Positions 8,371 to 17,476 of a DNA stretch of 64,000 nucleotides are shown here, one piece after another. The position numbers were made by a program, and so were the translations under genes. Below the pieces are notes generated by a model. That model was given only the letters and a program-made list of their open reading frames with translations. It searched no databases and was not told where the DNA came from. Every line of letters starts with the position of its first letter. Positions within the stretch are counted from its first letter, which is position 1. Source of the stretch: JAWKWH01 sp965204295 (GTDB lineage Bacteria > Pseudomonadota > Alphaproteobacteria > Rhizobiales > Rhizobiaceae); NCBI GenBank assembly GCA_965204295.1, contig OZ241973.1:806001-870000 (forward strand), read 5' to 3'.

Positions 8371-8617
8371 CGCCTGACCGCATGAATTGGCGGGAATGGC
8401 GCGAAGGAGCCGTGTCGTAATCGTGGCGTCCTGATTGTGGAGGCCACGAGATAATCTTTCTTTCTCACCTTTGGAACTCGACTTTTCAAAGTAAGCGCTG
8501 TTCCAGGATTTATCTTTGCAGAGGTTATCCGGTTGTGAACCAAAACTGATACGTTTGGAAGAATAAATAGCACTATTCCGATCGGGCACACACATCAGGC
8601 CGCGCTTTGATATTACG
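8371..8617. other. Non-coding stretch, start of an AT-richer island
   Basis: No gene or RNA is recognised. Base composition becomes visibly more AT-rich from about 8430 and stays so to about 10.1 kb, unlike the GC-rich surroundings. This suggests separately acquired DNA. Confidence 0.4.
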
Positions 8618-9313
8618 TTAGTGAATTTCAGGATCGAAAACACAGAACATGATAACTTCATATATTTCAATAGTTTTTTTATCATGCCAAGCCCAATCAT
8701 CCGAGAAGTTAGCGCCAATAATTGCCAGTTCAGTAAAATCAGTACCAGATAAATTCGCATCTAATAGATTCGCATCTTCTCCCTCATCACTTGGCGAATC
8801 TTCAGAAGATAAAACTCGAATGAGAGGGAAAACTGTCACAATCGTCGTAACCTGCATTCGAAACCCGCTCGGATGACTGACGATAAACATTGGATCTCCG
8901 GCGTCAGTCATTGGGTTTGCAAAACTCAAGGGTTCATAATTTTCGGGAAAAGCGCCTTCCGATATCTCCACCGGCTCTCGCTGAAGCCGGAAGAACTCGC
9001 CGGGGTCTGTGTCCGAAAGATGCCCAAACATTACGCCAAAATCTTCGGGCGCCGACCGAATTCCCATATCGGGATACAAGTGCGGTGCGGCACAGTGTCT
9101 GTTAGTCATTATATGACGTTCGCTAATTAACACGGCCGAACAGGGCAGCAGGCACGTCGCACCGCTTGATCTTGATTCTGCCAAAACATGAAAACGACCG
9201 ACCGAGTTGCGTGGAGCACCTAAGATTTCAAGCCTTGGAACGTCGATAAAATCAGTTTGGTATTTCCTACGTTGGGGATCCCAAATTACAGATACTTCAT
9301 CACAACGCTCCAT
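8618..9313 (-). CDS. Trypsin-like protease domain with pentapeptide-type tail, possibly incomplete
   Basis: 231 residues. Residues about 40-75 (VGRFHV, SGATCLLPCSAVLIS, HIMTNRHC) match the N-terminal half of V8/trypsin-like serine proteases, with His in TNRHC as the putative catalytic histidine. MFIVSHPSGFRMQV resembles the central strand. The GNSG/GDSG serine motif is not visible. Instead the C-terminus has about four A(N/D)Lxx-like units (ANLLDANLSGTDF, IIGANFS), as in pentapeptide repeats. The frame also extends 5' of ATG 9313 for about 19 codons, so the start may be lost. It lies in the AT-richer island. It may be a truncated or recombined protease; whether it is functional is unclear. 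Confidence 0.5.
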   Translation of the reverse strand: MERCDEVSVIWDPQRRKYQTDFIDVPRLEILGAPRNSVGRFHVLAESRSSGATCLLPCSAVLISERHIMTNRHCAAPHLYPDMGIRSAPEDFGVMFGHLSDTDPGEFFRLQREPVEISEGAFPENYEPLSFANPMTDAGDPMFIVSHPSGFRMQVTTIVTVFPLIRVLSSEDSPSDEGEDANLLDANLSGTDFTELAIIGANFSDDWAWHDKKTIEIYEVIMFCVFDPEIH

Positions 9314-9783
9314 CCCAGGAACACCTTCACCGAACGCTTGTAAATCTGGCCTTAAATTGGCGCTCGCGAATTAGGATGGTTTGAATGTACACGTTCTCTC
9401 TTCAGCGCTTTATGCGTGTACCATAGTAGATACGCCTCCCAAAAAGATGAAACAGGAAACTACCGATAGGACTTTAACAGCAAAAAAATTGTGTCACTTT
9501 ACCGCGTACCTTCTGGATATTGCAGCGTTGGCTCCATTTCCGGTAGCTCTTACATAACTATCTCTAAGAACTTCGAAATGGAAGCGAACGGGGCTATCAA
9601 AGGATAATGAACTAGGCGTCGATCTTCTAACAGTGTAACTTATTACACCCCTTTCGCAAATACATGGATGTGGAGTCGTGTTAGGCGCGGCTGTTATTAC
9701 CCCTGCAATTTCAACACCGTGCGCTCTCAAAGCATCATCAATGTTGTTTGATGCCGTTTACCAATGAATTGACGACACTGCCA
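9314..9783. other. Stretch without recognisable gene
   Basis: AT-richer than the window average. A minus frame of 78 codons (9494-9730) has no recognisable motif or convincing start. Nothing else could be supported. Confidence 0.35.
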
Positions 9784-10103
9784 CTACGTGCCCCTTAGGC
9801 CATCAAACGATATATTGTATGTTCCCCAATGCTCTATTCTAGTTCCGTCATTGTAGATTAGAGATGTCGCATAGGATCCGTCGGGTCTCAGACGTGTGTG
9901 AGCGGCCAGATCGCCCCGCGACGGATCTGTCATCCTTGTTGCCCAGACGCCATACCACCACTGTCGGCTATGGTGAGGTTGATACTGCCCCATGCCGACG
10001 GAATGGCTCCTGCTATTTCCGGTGACTGTGCTGGTAGAGAAGAGGGAATGGCTATAAGGAATATGGCGCTAATTAGCGATTGTATTTTAATAGTTTTTAC
10101 CAT
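9784..10103 (-). pseudogene. Small secreted protein gene, frameshifted
   Basis: ATG at 10103 (minus) encodes a clear signal peptide (MVKTIKIQSLISAIFLIAIP, then SSLPAQSPE), but that frame closes near 9930. The neighbouring frame carries WGQYQPHHSRQWWYGVWATR, RLRPDGSYATSLIYNDGT and WGTYNISFDG, a beta-rich secreted-type sequence, to a stop at 9784. The two frames join through a small frameshift near 9990. I do not recognise the family. Truncated IS5 DNA begins two bases upstream of the start codon, so its promoter was probably lost as well. Confidence 0.5.
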
Positions 10104-10104
10104 T

Positions 10105-10827
10105 GCACAACGTATCCCTTACGTCTGAAGCCGTGTTATCCGTGCTGACCACATGGCGCAGTCAACGACCATCGGCACTTGCCGCCGAAGTCACCGTACA
10201 TCTCCGGATGAAGCCAAATCGTCGGTCGATGCTCATGTGAGACTTGTAACCAAAGATGGGGATCGCAATCATTGGCAGCAGTGCGCCATCGGGGCGATAT
10301 CGAACCTTGCCGCCGGTCTTCAATGTCCAACGGGCATCAATATCCTTCTGTACGGCCTTATTGCATTTGTTCGGCCGGATTTCTTTGGCCGACTTGTCTG
10401 CTTTCACTGCCGCCTTCTCGTCCTCGGTGTTGCCCCACCCGGGCGCGGGAACGAGAGAGGCATCGACGATCCGGCCGGACATGGGGATGTAGCCCTTCTT
10501 TTGTAGTTGCCGGTCAAACGCCTTCATCATACGCTTCAGCGCGCCTGTCTCCGTCAAGCGATCGCGAAAGTGTCGGATCGTGTTTTCGTCCGGTGTGGCG
10601 CCGCCCGGTTCAAAGCTCACAAACCGCATCCATGAAAGCCGATCACGGATCATGAACTCCATCTTCGCGTCGAAAAGATTGTGCCGGGCCTGCAGGATCG
10701 GCGCTTTGAACATCGACACGGGATCAAAGGCCGGCCGCCTTTGGAGCCATCGCCATAGCTCAGACCGGCCATCCGCGGAAATACTCAAAATCCACGCTTC
10801 GCTCGAGAACCTCAAGAGGTTCGCCAT
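10105..10827 (-). pseudogene. IS5-family transposase, truncated with internal stop
   Basis: The minus frame reads TPDENTIRHFRDRLTETGAL, GRIVDASLVPAP, EKAAVKADKSAKEIRP, DARWTLKTGGKVRYRPDG and GYKSHMSIDRRFGFIR. This is the collinear core of an IS5 (IS903/IS1031-like) transposase, including the first catalytic Asp (VDAS). After an in-frame TGA near 10162 it continues LRHVVSTDNTASDV and is cut off at about 10105, before the glutamate-bearing C-terminus. It cannot encode an active transposase. Confidence 0.85.
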
Positions 10828-10922
10828 CTTAGCTCAACTTCTCAAGATGGTCGGAAAAACTGAAAAGACCGTGTGGGTTCATGATCGCACCTCAATGCAA
10901 CCATTAAATCACAATCCAGCCG

Positions 10923-12860
10923 TCAGGAGGACGTTATGCGGGCGTCCAGCTTGTCAACAGCAGCAATTGCGCTGGGTCGATGCGCCATGACAACGACACA
11001 GGAACCGGCATTTCGCAGTTCCAGAAGCGCTTTGGTCAACGCTGCATCGCCTTCCATATCGAGATGGGCATTGGGTTCGTCGAGGACTACAAGCGGTGGC
11101 ATCCGATAGACGGCGCGAGCAAGCGCAACGCGTTGGGCCTGACCGCCGGAAAGGGAGATTTTATGAGTTCCAAGATCGTTTTCGTAGCCATCGGCAAATT
11201 TCAGGATCATATTGTGAACGCCAGCGAATTCAACCGCCGCGACAACGTCCTCATCGCTTGCATCTTCACTAAATCTGACGATGTTCCGGGCAACCGTTCC
11301 CGCCAACAATTCCACCGATTGACGCAAATAGCCGATAAATTTTCCCAGCTTATCCCGGTCCCATTGATCAAAATGGGCGTCATCAATGCGCACTTCACCT
11401 TGCTGGTCTGTCCGGCCTCCACAGGCCTACCAGCAAACGGGCTAGGGTGTAGGCTCATAAGAACCTTATGACGGTTGCTGCGATGTGTGCGGCTGCCAGG
11501 AATGTTTTTGGGCATCGAAATTGTGCGCAGGCAGAGCTGCCGCCGATCTTCGATGCGGTTGAACATGCGCTCGACGATGTTTCCGGTTTTGTAGAGTTCG
11601 GTGTCGTATTGGAGTTGTATCTTGCGGTTCCTGCGCGGTGGGGCCTGGCCTCGGCTTCCACAAGCCGATCGCATAGGTGGTTAGCATCGTAGCCACGATC
11701 TGCGATCACAGTTGCGCCTTTGCGCACATATGGCTCAAGGCACTGACGCGCTTGGGCGATATCGGCGCGATTGCCCGCGGTCAGATGTCAATGAACCGGG
11801 CGACCCTGGCCGTCGCATACCGGATGCGGCTTGGGATTCAGCCCGCCTTCGGTCTTGCCGACGGCACGCCCGTCGCCCTTGTTTTTTTGACGCCACTGGC
11901 TGCGATGCGATGTGTTTCGATGTGACCGGCATCGATCATGAGCGTGTCGGCATTTGCGCCTTCGCGCGCAAGAGCATCGAAAATCCGCTCGAACATTCCG
12001 GTTTCCGACCGGCGTTTGTAACGATTGTAGAGTGTTTTGGCCGGACCGCATTCGACCGGACAATCGGACCGACGACAGCCCGTTGGAGGCGGAAGATGAT
12101 GCCGGACAGCACGCAACGGTCATCAACACGGGGCGCGTACGCCGCGTGACTTGTCAGGGTGTAACGGCCTGATCCTTTGGCAGGTCGGTCGGTATGGATC
12201 GCTGTTCATTCCCGCCGAGATAATTCTTCAACCGACTGTATGCGAGTCTTGCATGGACAAAGTTTTTCCAGTTGCCGACAGCCGCATCGACCGGGGAGAG
12301 AGCACGACCGGCCAAAATCGACGCCGCGATCATGGTTCCCGAGGAAATTTCCCGAAAGATGGCAAGATAGGCGCCCAGAGCCAGCATACCCGACTGTATC
12401 AACATGCGGATGGCTTTGACAAAAGAAGCTATAAATCCCGAGCGCCCGCCTGCAGTTTGTAAATTCCCAAGCGCGATATGGCGTATTGCTTCCCAATGAC
12501 GGATGATGTCGCCCGTCATGCCCATGGCAATAATGGCTTCCGCATTCCGCTTGGAACTCTCGGAAAAGTTCAAATCCCGGACATTCCACGACACGCTTTC
12601 CGATATTGCCTTTTTGGTTACTATTTCACCAACAACGGTCGCAGCAAGGACAATAACCGCTCCTGCCGTTGCCAGCATCCCAAGTCAAAAATGTAACAAA
12701 AATACAATGGCCAGATAAAACGGAATCCATGGCAAATCGAACAGGGCTGGCTTCAAGGTCTTGCCGCGGCGCCGGTCGTCAAACGAACCTTTGGATGGAT
12801 GACGCGCCGGCAGCGGCTCGTACGCGACTACGAACAATCTTGATGTCTCCAAAGCCATGA
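10923..12860 (-). pseudogene. Type I secretion ABC exporter (PrtD-like), split by an IS
   Basis: Three collinear minus-strand blocks. ALFDLPWIPFYLAIVFLLHF at 12685-12760 is followed by an in-frame TGA, then LGMLATAG. The transmembrane domain follows at 12154-12678 (RNAEAIIAMGMTGDI, GTMIAASILAGRALSPVDAA). The nucleotide-binding domain lies at 10923-11453 (ARLLVGLWRP, DRDKLGKFIGYLRQSVEL, the signature LSGGQAQRVALARA and Walker B PLVVLDEPNAHLD). The Walker A region between the two halves is missing and replaced by an IS5-type element. A further frameshift occurs near 11413. Families with these blocks export proteases or RTX proteins with a membrane-fusion protein; none is found here. Confidence 0.85.
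11452..12155 (-). mobile_element. Degenerate IS5-family (IS427-like) element inside the ABC exporter gene
   Basis: In several minus frames: CGPAKTLYNRYKRR, ETGMFERIFDALAREG and LMIDAGHIETHRIAASGVKK (first Asp), GGLNPKPHPVCDGQGRP, ATVIADRGYDANHL (second Asp), NIVERMFNRIEDRRQL (Glu) and HIAATVIRFL. All blocks are collinear, but frameshifts and an internal stop separate them. The 8-bp agggtgta occurs on both sides (11444-11451 and 12156-12163). That is longer than the usual IS5 target duplication, so it may partly be coincidence or a recombination scar. Confidence 0.8.
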
Positions 12861-12951
12861 TCCATGTCGCCCTCGGCAACCCGTTACTGCAACGCATCGC
12901 CAACCCATCAGAAGTCTCAAACAGCCTCTAAGAAGTTCGTGTTTTTGGTTT

Positions 12952-13895
12952 ATGTGGTTGATTGTGGCTGACCGGATACGGAGGCTTTTGGTGTCTCATT
13001 CACCCGGACTATTTGACCTTGATGAACGGTATGCGGCGCGTTCAAGGACCGGCGATGCGCTTGAGCGGCTAGCTTCGGTTGTGGATTTTGAGATGTTCCG
13101 CGCCGGTCCTGATGCGTCATTGCTGCGGTCTGATCGTTCGAAGGGCGGTCGCCCTCCGATGGATGCGGTGATGATGTTCAAGGTGCTTGTCTTGCAAAGC
13201 CTGTACGGGCCGGCGGACGAGCGGACCGGGTTTCGGATCGGGGACCGGCCGAGTTTCATGCGCTTTCCCGGTCTCGACCTGCACGGGCGGGTTGCTGACG
13301 CGCGGACGATCCGGCTGTTGCGCAAACACCTGACCGGGGCGAAGGCGGTAGATGCGCTGTTCGCCCGGTTTGACGCGCATCTCAAGGAACGGGGCTATCC
13401 GGGGCCATAGGCGACCGGACGATCGACACCTCGATTATCGAGGCTCCGCGCCGGCGCACCACGGACGCCGGGAAGGATGCCCTGAAGGCATGCCGCCTTC
13501 CCGATGCATGGTCGGCCAACCCGGCCGGATTGCGCCGGATGTAGCGTGACGGGCGTTGGACACTGAAGCGCGAGCGTGGAAAGAAGCGCCCGAATGGCTC
13601 GGCCATGATCATGATGGAGACCGCCATCCCCGTCTATGGCTACAACAGCCATAGAGGCGCTGATCGCCGGTACCATCCGCACCTGGACAGCGACCGACGC
13701 CGCCCGGTATGACGGTCGCGAACCGGGCGGTCTGTCTGCCGGACAAGACCGACACCGCTTCATCGGTCTGGGCGGACACGGCGTATCGATCAAAGAAGAA
13801 CGGGAAGAAGACCGCCAAGGGCAGGGCCGGTCTCGAAGGTTCATTTCCGCACACCGCCCGGCAAGCCGATGCCCGAACCAAAGCAGCGCGGCGAA
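12952..13895 (+). pseudogene. IS5-family transposase, multiply frameshifted
   Basis: The intact N-terminal part (12991-13400) reads SPGLFDLDERYAARSRTGDA, LERLASVVDFEMFR, SKGGRPPMDAVMMFKVLVLQ, DRPSFMRFPGLDL and FDAHLKERGYPG. Collinear pieces in other frames follow: DTSIIEAPRRR (about 13425), WTLKRERGKKRP, AIPVYGYNSH (about 13625), IRTWTATDAARYDG (13675), DKTDTASSVWADTAYRSKKN (13745) and PGKPMPEPKQR (about 13870-13895). The last motif is cut off where an IS630 fragment starts. Different from the copy at 10.1-10.8 kb. Confidence 0.85.
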
Positions 13896-14030
13896 GAGCG
13901 TGGTGGCGCCGTTTCTCTTGTAATCGTGGGTCATCATCGTCGCGCCCCGTCCCTTCTTCAGCGGCAGGCCGGGCTGGGTCCGGGAGCATGTCTTCGCAGA
14001 CCGAAAACATCGCATGGGCCTTTTCATCGC
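13884..14030 (-). mobile_element. IS630-family transposase fragment
   Basis: The minus strand reads RTQPGLPLKKGRGATMMTHD then YKRNGATTLFAALL, the highly conserved centre of IS630 transposases (RTQPGLPxKKGRxxTMTHDYKR). Only about 45 codons remain and there is no IS end or second catalytic block. It abuts the truncated IS5 gene. Confidence 0.8.
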
Positions 14031-14409
14031 AACGATCGGGATGGCAAGAGCCAGAACTGAAATCGGAATGGCGAATATCGCCCACACCCTACGAAGATAT
14101 GTGTTTCGGGAGATGAAAATCGCCGTCGGGTAGCGTGGCCCGAAAGAGGAGGGAGGTCCCGTCGGAACGTAAACCGCCCTCATTCATGCGCCGATGCCAC
14201 GATAATAGAATAAGCCACCGTCACCCATCGTAAATAGAAATGTCCTTCTATATCGCCGAATTAGGACAGTCACAGTTGTGAATGCAATCATTGCGGCGTT
14301 GAAAAATTATCTGCATACGCTCACCGAAATTTTCCAGCGCCGTCTTCAGCCATGAACTACAAGAGTTCCGTAAACGGATCGCCGTTCGCAAGACGCGGCG
14401 AAATCACCC
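14031..14409. other. Intergenic region upstream of mutM
   Basis: No gene recognised after the IS630 remnant. The last 200 bases are likely to carry the mutM promoter, but no motif stands out. Confidence 0.4.
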
Positions 14410-15303
14410 ATGCCTGAACTGCCTGAGGTCGAAACCATGCGCCGGGGTCTGATCCCCGTTCTTGAAGGCGCTGTCATTGAAAGCCTTGAACAGCGCCGGC
14501 CGGATCTGAGATTTCCGCTGCCTGACCGTTTTGCGGAGAGAGTGAAGAGGCGAACAATCACGGGGCTGGCGCGACGCGCGAAATTCCTGCTTGCACATCT
14601 GGATGGCGGAGAAGTTCTTGTCTGCCATCTGGGAATGTCCGGTTCCTTTCGCGTCGGGACGAGAGAAGCGGAGGACGCGCCGGGCATATTCGCGCACGAC
14701 CGTTCAAAGGACAGCAAACATGACCATGTCGTGTTCCACGTGCGGCCGGCGGGCGCTTTGAACTGCACGGTGACATACAATGATCCGCGCCGGTTTGGAT
14801 TTATGCTGCTGATCGACAATGAGGAACTACCCAATCATCCGATGTTCGCGCGGCTGGGAATTGAGCCGACCGGAAACGGGATGGACGGTTTCGCCATCCG
14901 GCATTTGTTCGGAAACAGGAAGACACCGCTAAAGGCCGCACTTCTCGATCAAAAGCTCATAGCCGGCCTCGGCAACATCTATGCCTGTGAGGCATTGTGG
15001 CGCGCGGGCCTGGATCCCCGGCGGCAGGCCGGTACGATTGTGAGATTGCGGCGGGGAAGCGCGGATAGGTGTGGGCAGCTGGCCACGGCAGTTCGCGAAG
15101 TCATTGCAGACGCGATTGAAGCCGGCGGCTCTTCTCTTCGCGATTATGTGCACGCTGACGGTTCGCTCGGATATTTCCAGCACAAATTCAGCGTTTATGA
15201 CCGCGAGGGTCGGCCATGTGCGAGAACCGGATGCATTGGCGTCATAGAGAGAATCGCACAATCCGGCCGCTCGACCTTTTTTTGCCCGTCTTGTCAGCGT
15301 TAG
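14410..15303 (+). CDS. mutM: Formamidopyrimidine-DNA glycosylase MutM (Fpg)
   Basis: Base-excision repair enzyme that removes 8-oxoguanine and formamidopyrimidines and cuts the abasic site. 297 residues. The N-terminal catalytic MPELPEVET is intact (Pro2 becomes the nucleophile after Met removal). Lys58 follows in RRAKFLLAHL. The helix-two-turn-helix region is LLDQKLIAGLGNIYACEAL. The C-terminal zinc finger has CARTGC and CPSC separated by 16 residues. Length is normal. In related genomes ubiE often lies divergently upstream; here IS remnants occupy that side. The next gene (enoyl-CoA hydratase) follows after 78 bases. Confidence 0.97.
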   Translation: MPELPEVETMRRGLIPVLEGAVIESLEQRRPDLRFPLPDRFAERVKRRTITGLARRAKFLLAHLDGGEVLVCHLGMSGSFRVGTREAEDAPGIFAHDRSKDSKHDHVVFHVRPAGALNCTVTYNDPRRFGFMLLIDNEELPNHPMFARLGIEPTGNGMDGFAIRHLFGNRKTPLKAALLDQKLIAGLGNIYACEALWRAGLDPRRQAGTIVRLRRGSADRCGQLATAVREVIADAIEAGGSSLRDYVHADGSLGYFQHKFSVYDREGRPCARTGCIGVIERIAQSGRSTFFCPSCQR

Positions 15304-15381
15304 TTCAATAGCGATTGCGTCCCAACTGAGATATGAGATGGACCGAACTCCTCAAATCACGGAACAAACAACGAGGTTGTG

Positions 15382-16155
15382 ATGGGCTACGACACGATAA
15401 TTGTCGAAACGAAAGGCAAGGTGGGACTGATCCGGCTGAACCGGCCAAAAGCGCTTAACGCGCTGAATTCGATCGTAATGGGCGAAATGACCACGGCACT
15501 AGACGCTTTCGATCAGGACGCCAAAATCGGAGCAATGGTGATTACCGGCTCCGAAAAAGCGTTTGCCGCGGGAGCCGACATCAAGGAAATGCGGACGCTG
15601 TCCTATGCCGAAGCCTACGCGCGGGATTTCTTTGCCGGTTGGGAACGGCTCGCCCGCATCCGCAAGCCGATCATCGCGGCGGTGTCGGGCTACGCCCTCG
15701 GTGGCGGATGCGAGTTGGCGATGATGTGCGATTTTATCGTCGCATCGGAAAGCGCGAAGTTCGGCCAGCCGGAGATTACCCTTGGCGTCATTCCCGGCAT
15801 GGGAGGCTCTCAGCGGCTTGCGCGCGCGGTCGGCAAAGCCAAGGCGATGGACATGTGCCTGACGGGCAGGATGATGGATGTCAGGGAGGCCGAGAGCAGT
15901 GGTCTGGTTGCACGCGTCGTGCCGGATAACGAACTGATCGAGGAGGCGATCGAGACGGCCGGCAAAGTCGCCGAATTTTCGATGCCTGCTGTTATGATGG
16001 CCAAGGAGGCCATCAACCGCGCCGATGAGGGGTCGCTCGCGGAAGGCCTGCGATTTGAGCGTCGTCTGTTCCATTCCCTGTTTGCGATGGACGATCAGAA
16101 AGAAGGCATGAACGCCTTTGTCGAAAAGCGCACCGCGAACTTCAAAAACCGTTAG
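15382..16155 (+). CDS. Enoyl-CoA hydratase (crotonase family)
   Basis: 257 residues of the crotonase fold, hydrating trans-2-enoyl-CoA in fatty-acid or branched-chain degradation. It has the oxyanion-hole motif AFAAGADIKEM (about residues 60-70), ALGGGCELAMMCD and PEITLGVIPGMGGSQRLARA with the two catalytic acid positions (Glu in GGCELAM and Glu in QPEITLG). I chose ATG 15382, preceded by acgagg, over the GTG one codon earlier. It resembles short single-function hydratases (FadB1/PaaF-like) rather than the multifunctional FadB. The neighbours give no pathway clue. Confidence 0.93.
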   Translation: MGYDTIIVETKGKVGLIRLNRPKALNALNSIVMGEMTTALDAFDQDAKIGAMVITGSEKAFAAGADIKEMRTLSYAEAYARDFFAGWERLARIRKPIIAAVSGYALGGGCELAMMCDFIVASESAKFGQPEITLGVIPGMGGSQRLARAVGKAKAMDMCLTGRMMDVREAESSGLVARVVPDNELIEEAIETAGKVAEFSMPAVMMAKEAINRADEGSLAEGLRFERRLFHSLFAMDDQKEGMNAFVEKRTANFKNR

Positions 16156-16327
16156 GACGAGAGGTGTCGCCACCCCGATACTGCGTTGACGCGGCATGTC
16201 TTTCGCACTATAAGCGCACCGGTTTTGAGGCGGCCCGTTGGTTGCCCCGCTTGTTTTCCGGCCATCGACGCGCGACCGAACCGCCAAATCTTGTCGCCCT
16301 GCAGCCAGCAACAAAGGAAGAGAGAGC

Positions 16328-16594
16328 ATGGCCAATACTTCTTCGGCTAAGAAGGCAACCCGCAAGATCGCCCGCCGTACTGCGATCAGCAAGAACAGGG
16401 TATCCCGCGTGAGAACCCATGTCCGCAAGGTGGAGGAGGCGATCGCGGCGGGAGACAAGGCGGCGGCGGAGGCCGCATTCAAGGCAGCCCAGCCGGAACT
16501 AATGCGCGCCGCCTCGAAAGGCGCAATGCACAGGAATACCGCTTCGAGAAAGGTGTCGCGATTGGCCGGCCGGGTAAAGGCGCTCGGCACCTGA
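16328..16594 (+). CDS. rpsT: 30S ribosomal protein S20
   Basis: 88 residues, very basic: MANTSSAKKATRKIARRTAI, SRVRTHVRKVEEAI, MRAASKGAMHRNTASRKVSR. Primary 16S rRNA binding protein of the small subunit. ATG 16328 is preceded by ggaagagagag. The position immediately before dnaA is the usual arrangement in Hyphomicrobiales. S20 is often autoregulated; no leader structure was resolved here. Confidence 0.97.
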   Translation: MANTSSAKKATRKIARRTAISKNRVSRVRTHVRKVEEAIAAGDKAAAEAAFKAAQPELMRAASKGAMHRNTASRKVSRLAGRVKALGT

Positions 16595-17398
16595 CCGGCC
16601 TGTAATCTTCAAAATCAAGGCTGGCGCGATGACCCGGCCATTTTGCTTGCAATCCATCAAAATCGTATTGCGCCGCAAAATACGGAATTTTCTTCGATAC
16701 GCCCTCTGATCGCGAAGAAAAGTGTTGAAAAACAGCTATATAGCCTGTGGATAGGCGCTATTGTGCAGCGCTTCCGACGTATATTTTTCAATAAGATAAC
16801 GTCATTTTTCCCCGCTGTTCATCAAGGTCGGGATTCGCCCTGCATCAAGAATCCTTAGTCAAGCGAATTTTTCGAATATTTTTTGCCGCAAGGCATATTT
16901 TCTTATACCCGCGAAAGAGATTGTATCAGAAAGATTTATCGGGTCGAAGCGATTGTCGGTGCGTGACAATCATGCAATTCGGTGGCACGATCGTTAAAAA
17001 ACCGTAACCGGTGGGCTTGCGTTTTCCGCAATGCATTCGCTAGTGTTCGGCCATCGAAACGGACGGGTCAGCAGCCTGGTCGTCCAGCAAAATGTCCAGT
17101 AATGTGGCGGCGGCTTTCAAGTCGGCGAACGGGCATGTATTGCCGATTTCGTGGCGGCGGATTTCCGGTGTCTTGTTCAAAATATTGTCAATTGTATTTG
17201 GGAGAATTGTTATGTCGTTATGTATTATTAGATCATTATTTGGTATGAATTCGTATATCAAATTTTTTATTGCATCATGGAAAAGAGGTGGAGGTTATTA
17301 CTTTCATTATTATTTGCGGAGGATTACCGGGAGTGGCGTCTTTGATGCGATCAACGTCTCCTGAGGGGTAGCAAACAGCGGGAATGGTGGCGGTCTAA
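16595..17398. other. rpsT-dnaA intergenic region, partly AT-rich
   Basis: About 800 bases with no recognised gene. It contains one DnaA-box-like 9-mer (16746-16754), a 7-bp inverted repeat (gattgtc 16951-16957 with gacaatc 16965-16971) and AT-rich tracts at 16640-16930 and 17180-17320. A minus frame with a TTG start at 17261 to 17040 (MIYEFIPNNDLIIHNDITIL) and a plus frame 17092-17364 overlap each other; neither shows a known motif, so I do not call a gene. The region probably contains the dnaA promoter and leader and might take part in origin function. Confidence 0.5.
16746..16754 (-). promoter_or_regulatory. DnaA-box-like 9-mer
   Basis: tgtggatag is the reverse complement of ctatccaca, one mismatch from the consensus TTATCCACA. 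A single box is weak evidence for an origin; dnaA autoregulation is the simpler reading. Confidence 0.35.
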
Positions 17399-17476
17399 AT
17401 GAAAATTCACGGCAACGCTGCAACGGCGCCGCCATCGGGCGGCAATTCATTCACAGGACGGTCGGGGGAGCGGAAC

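Noticed and set aside
11444..12163. 8-bp agggtgta repeats as a clean target-site duplication
   Set aside because: IS5-type elements make 2-4 bp duplications, and the flanking gene has also lost sequence, so this is not a simple insertion footprint.
17040..17261. Minus-strand 73-codon frame in the rpsT-dnaA gap
   Set aside because: TTG start without a ribosome-binding site and overlap with another open frame on the plus strand; no motif.
17399..17476. Longer DnaA start at 17399
   Set aside because: Possible, but the extra 26 residues are unconserved and the ribosome-binding site precedes 17477.
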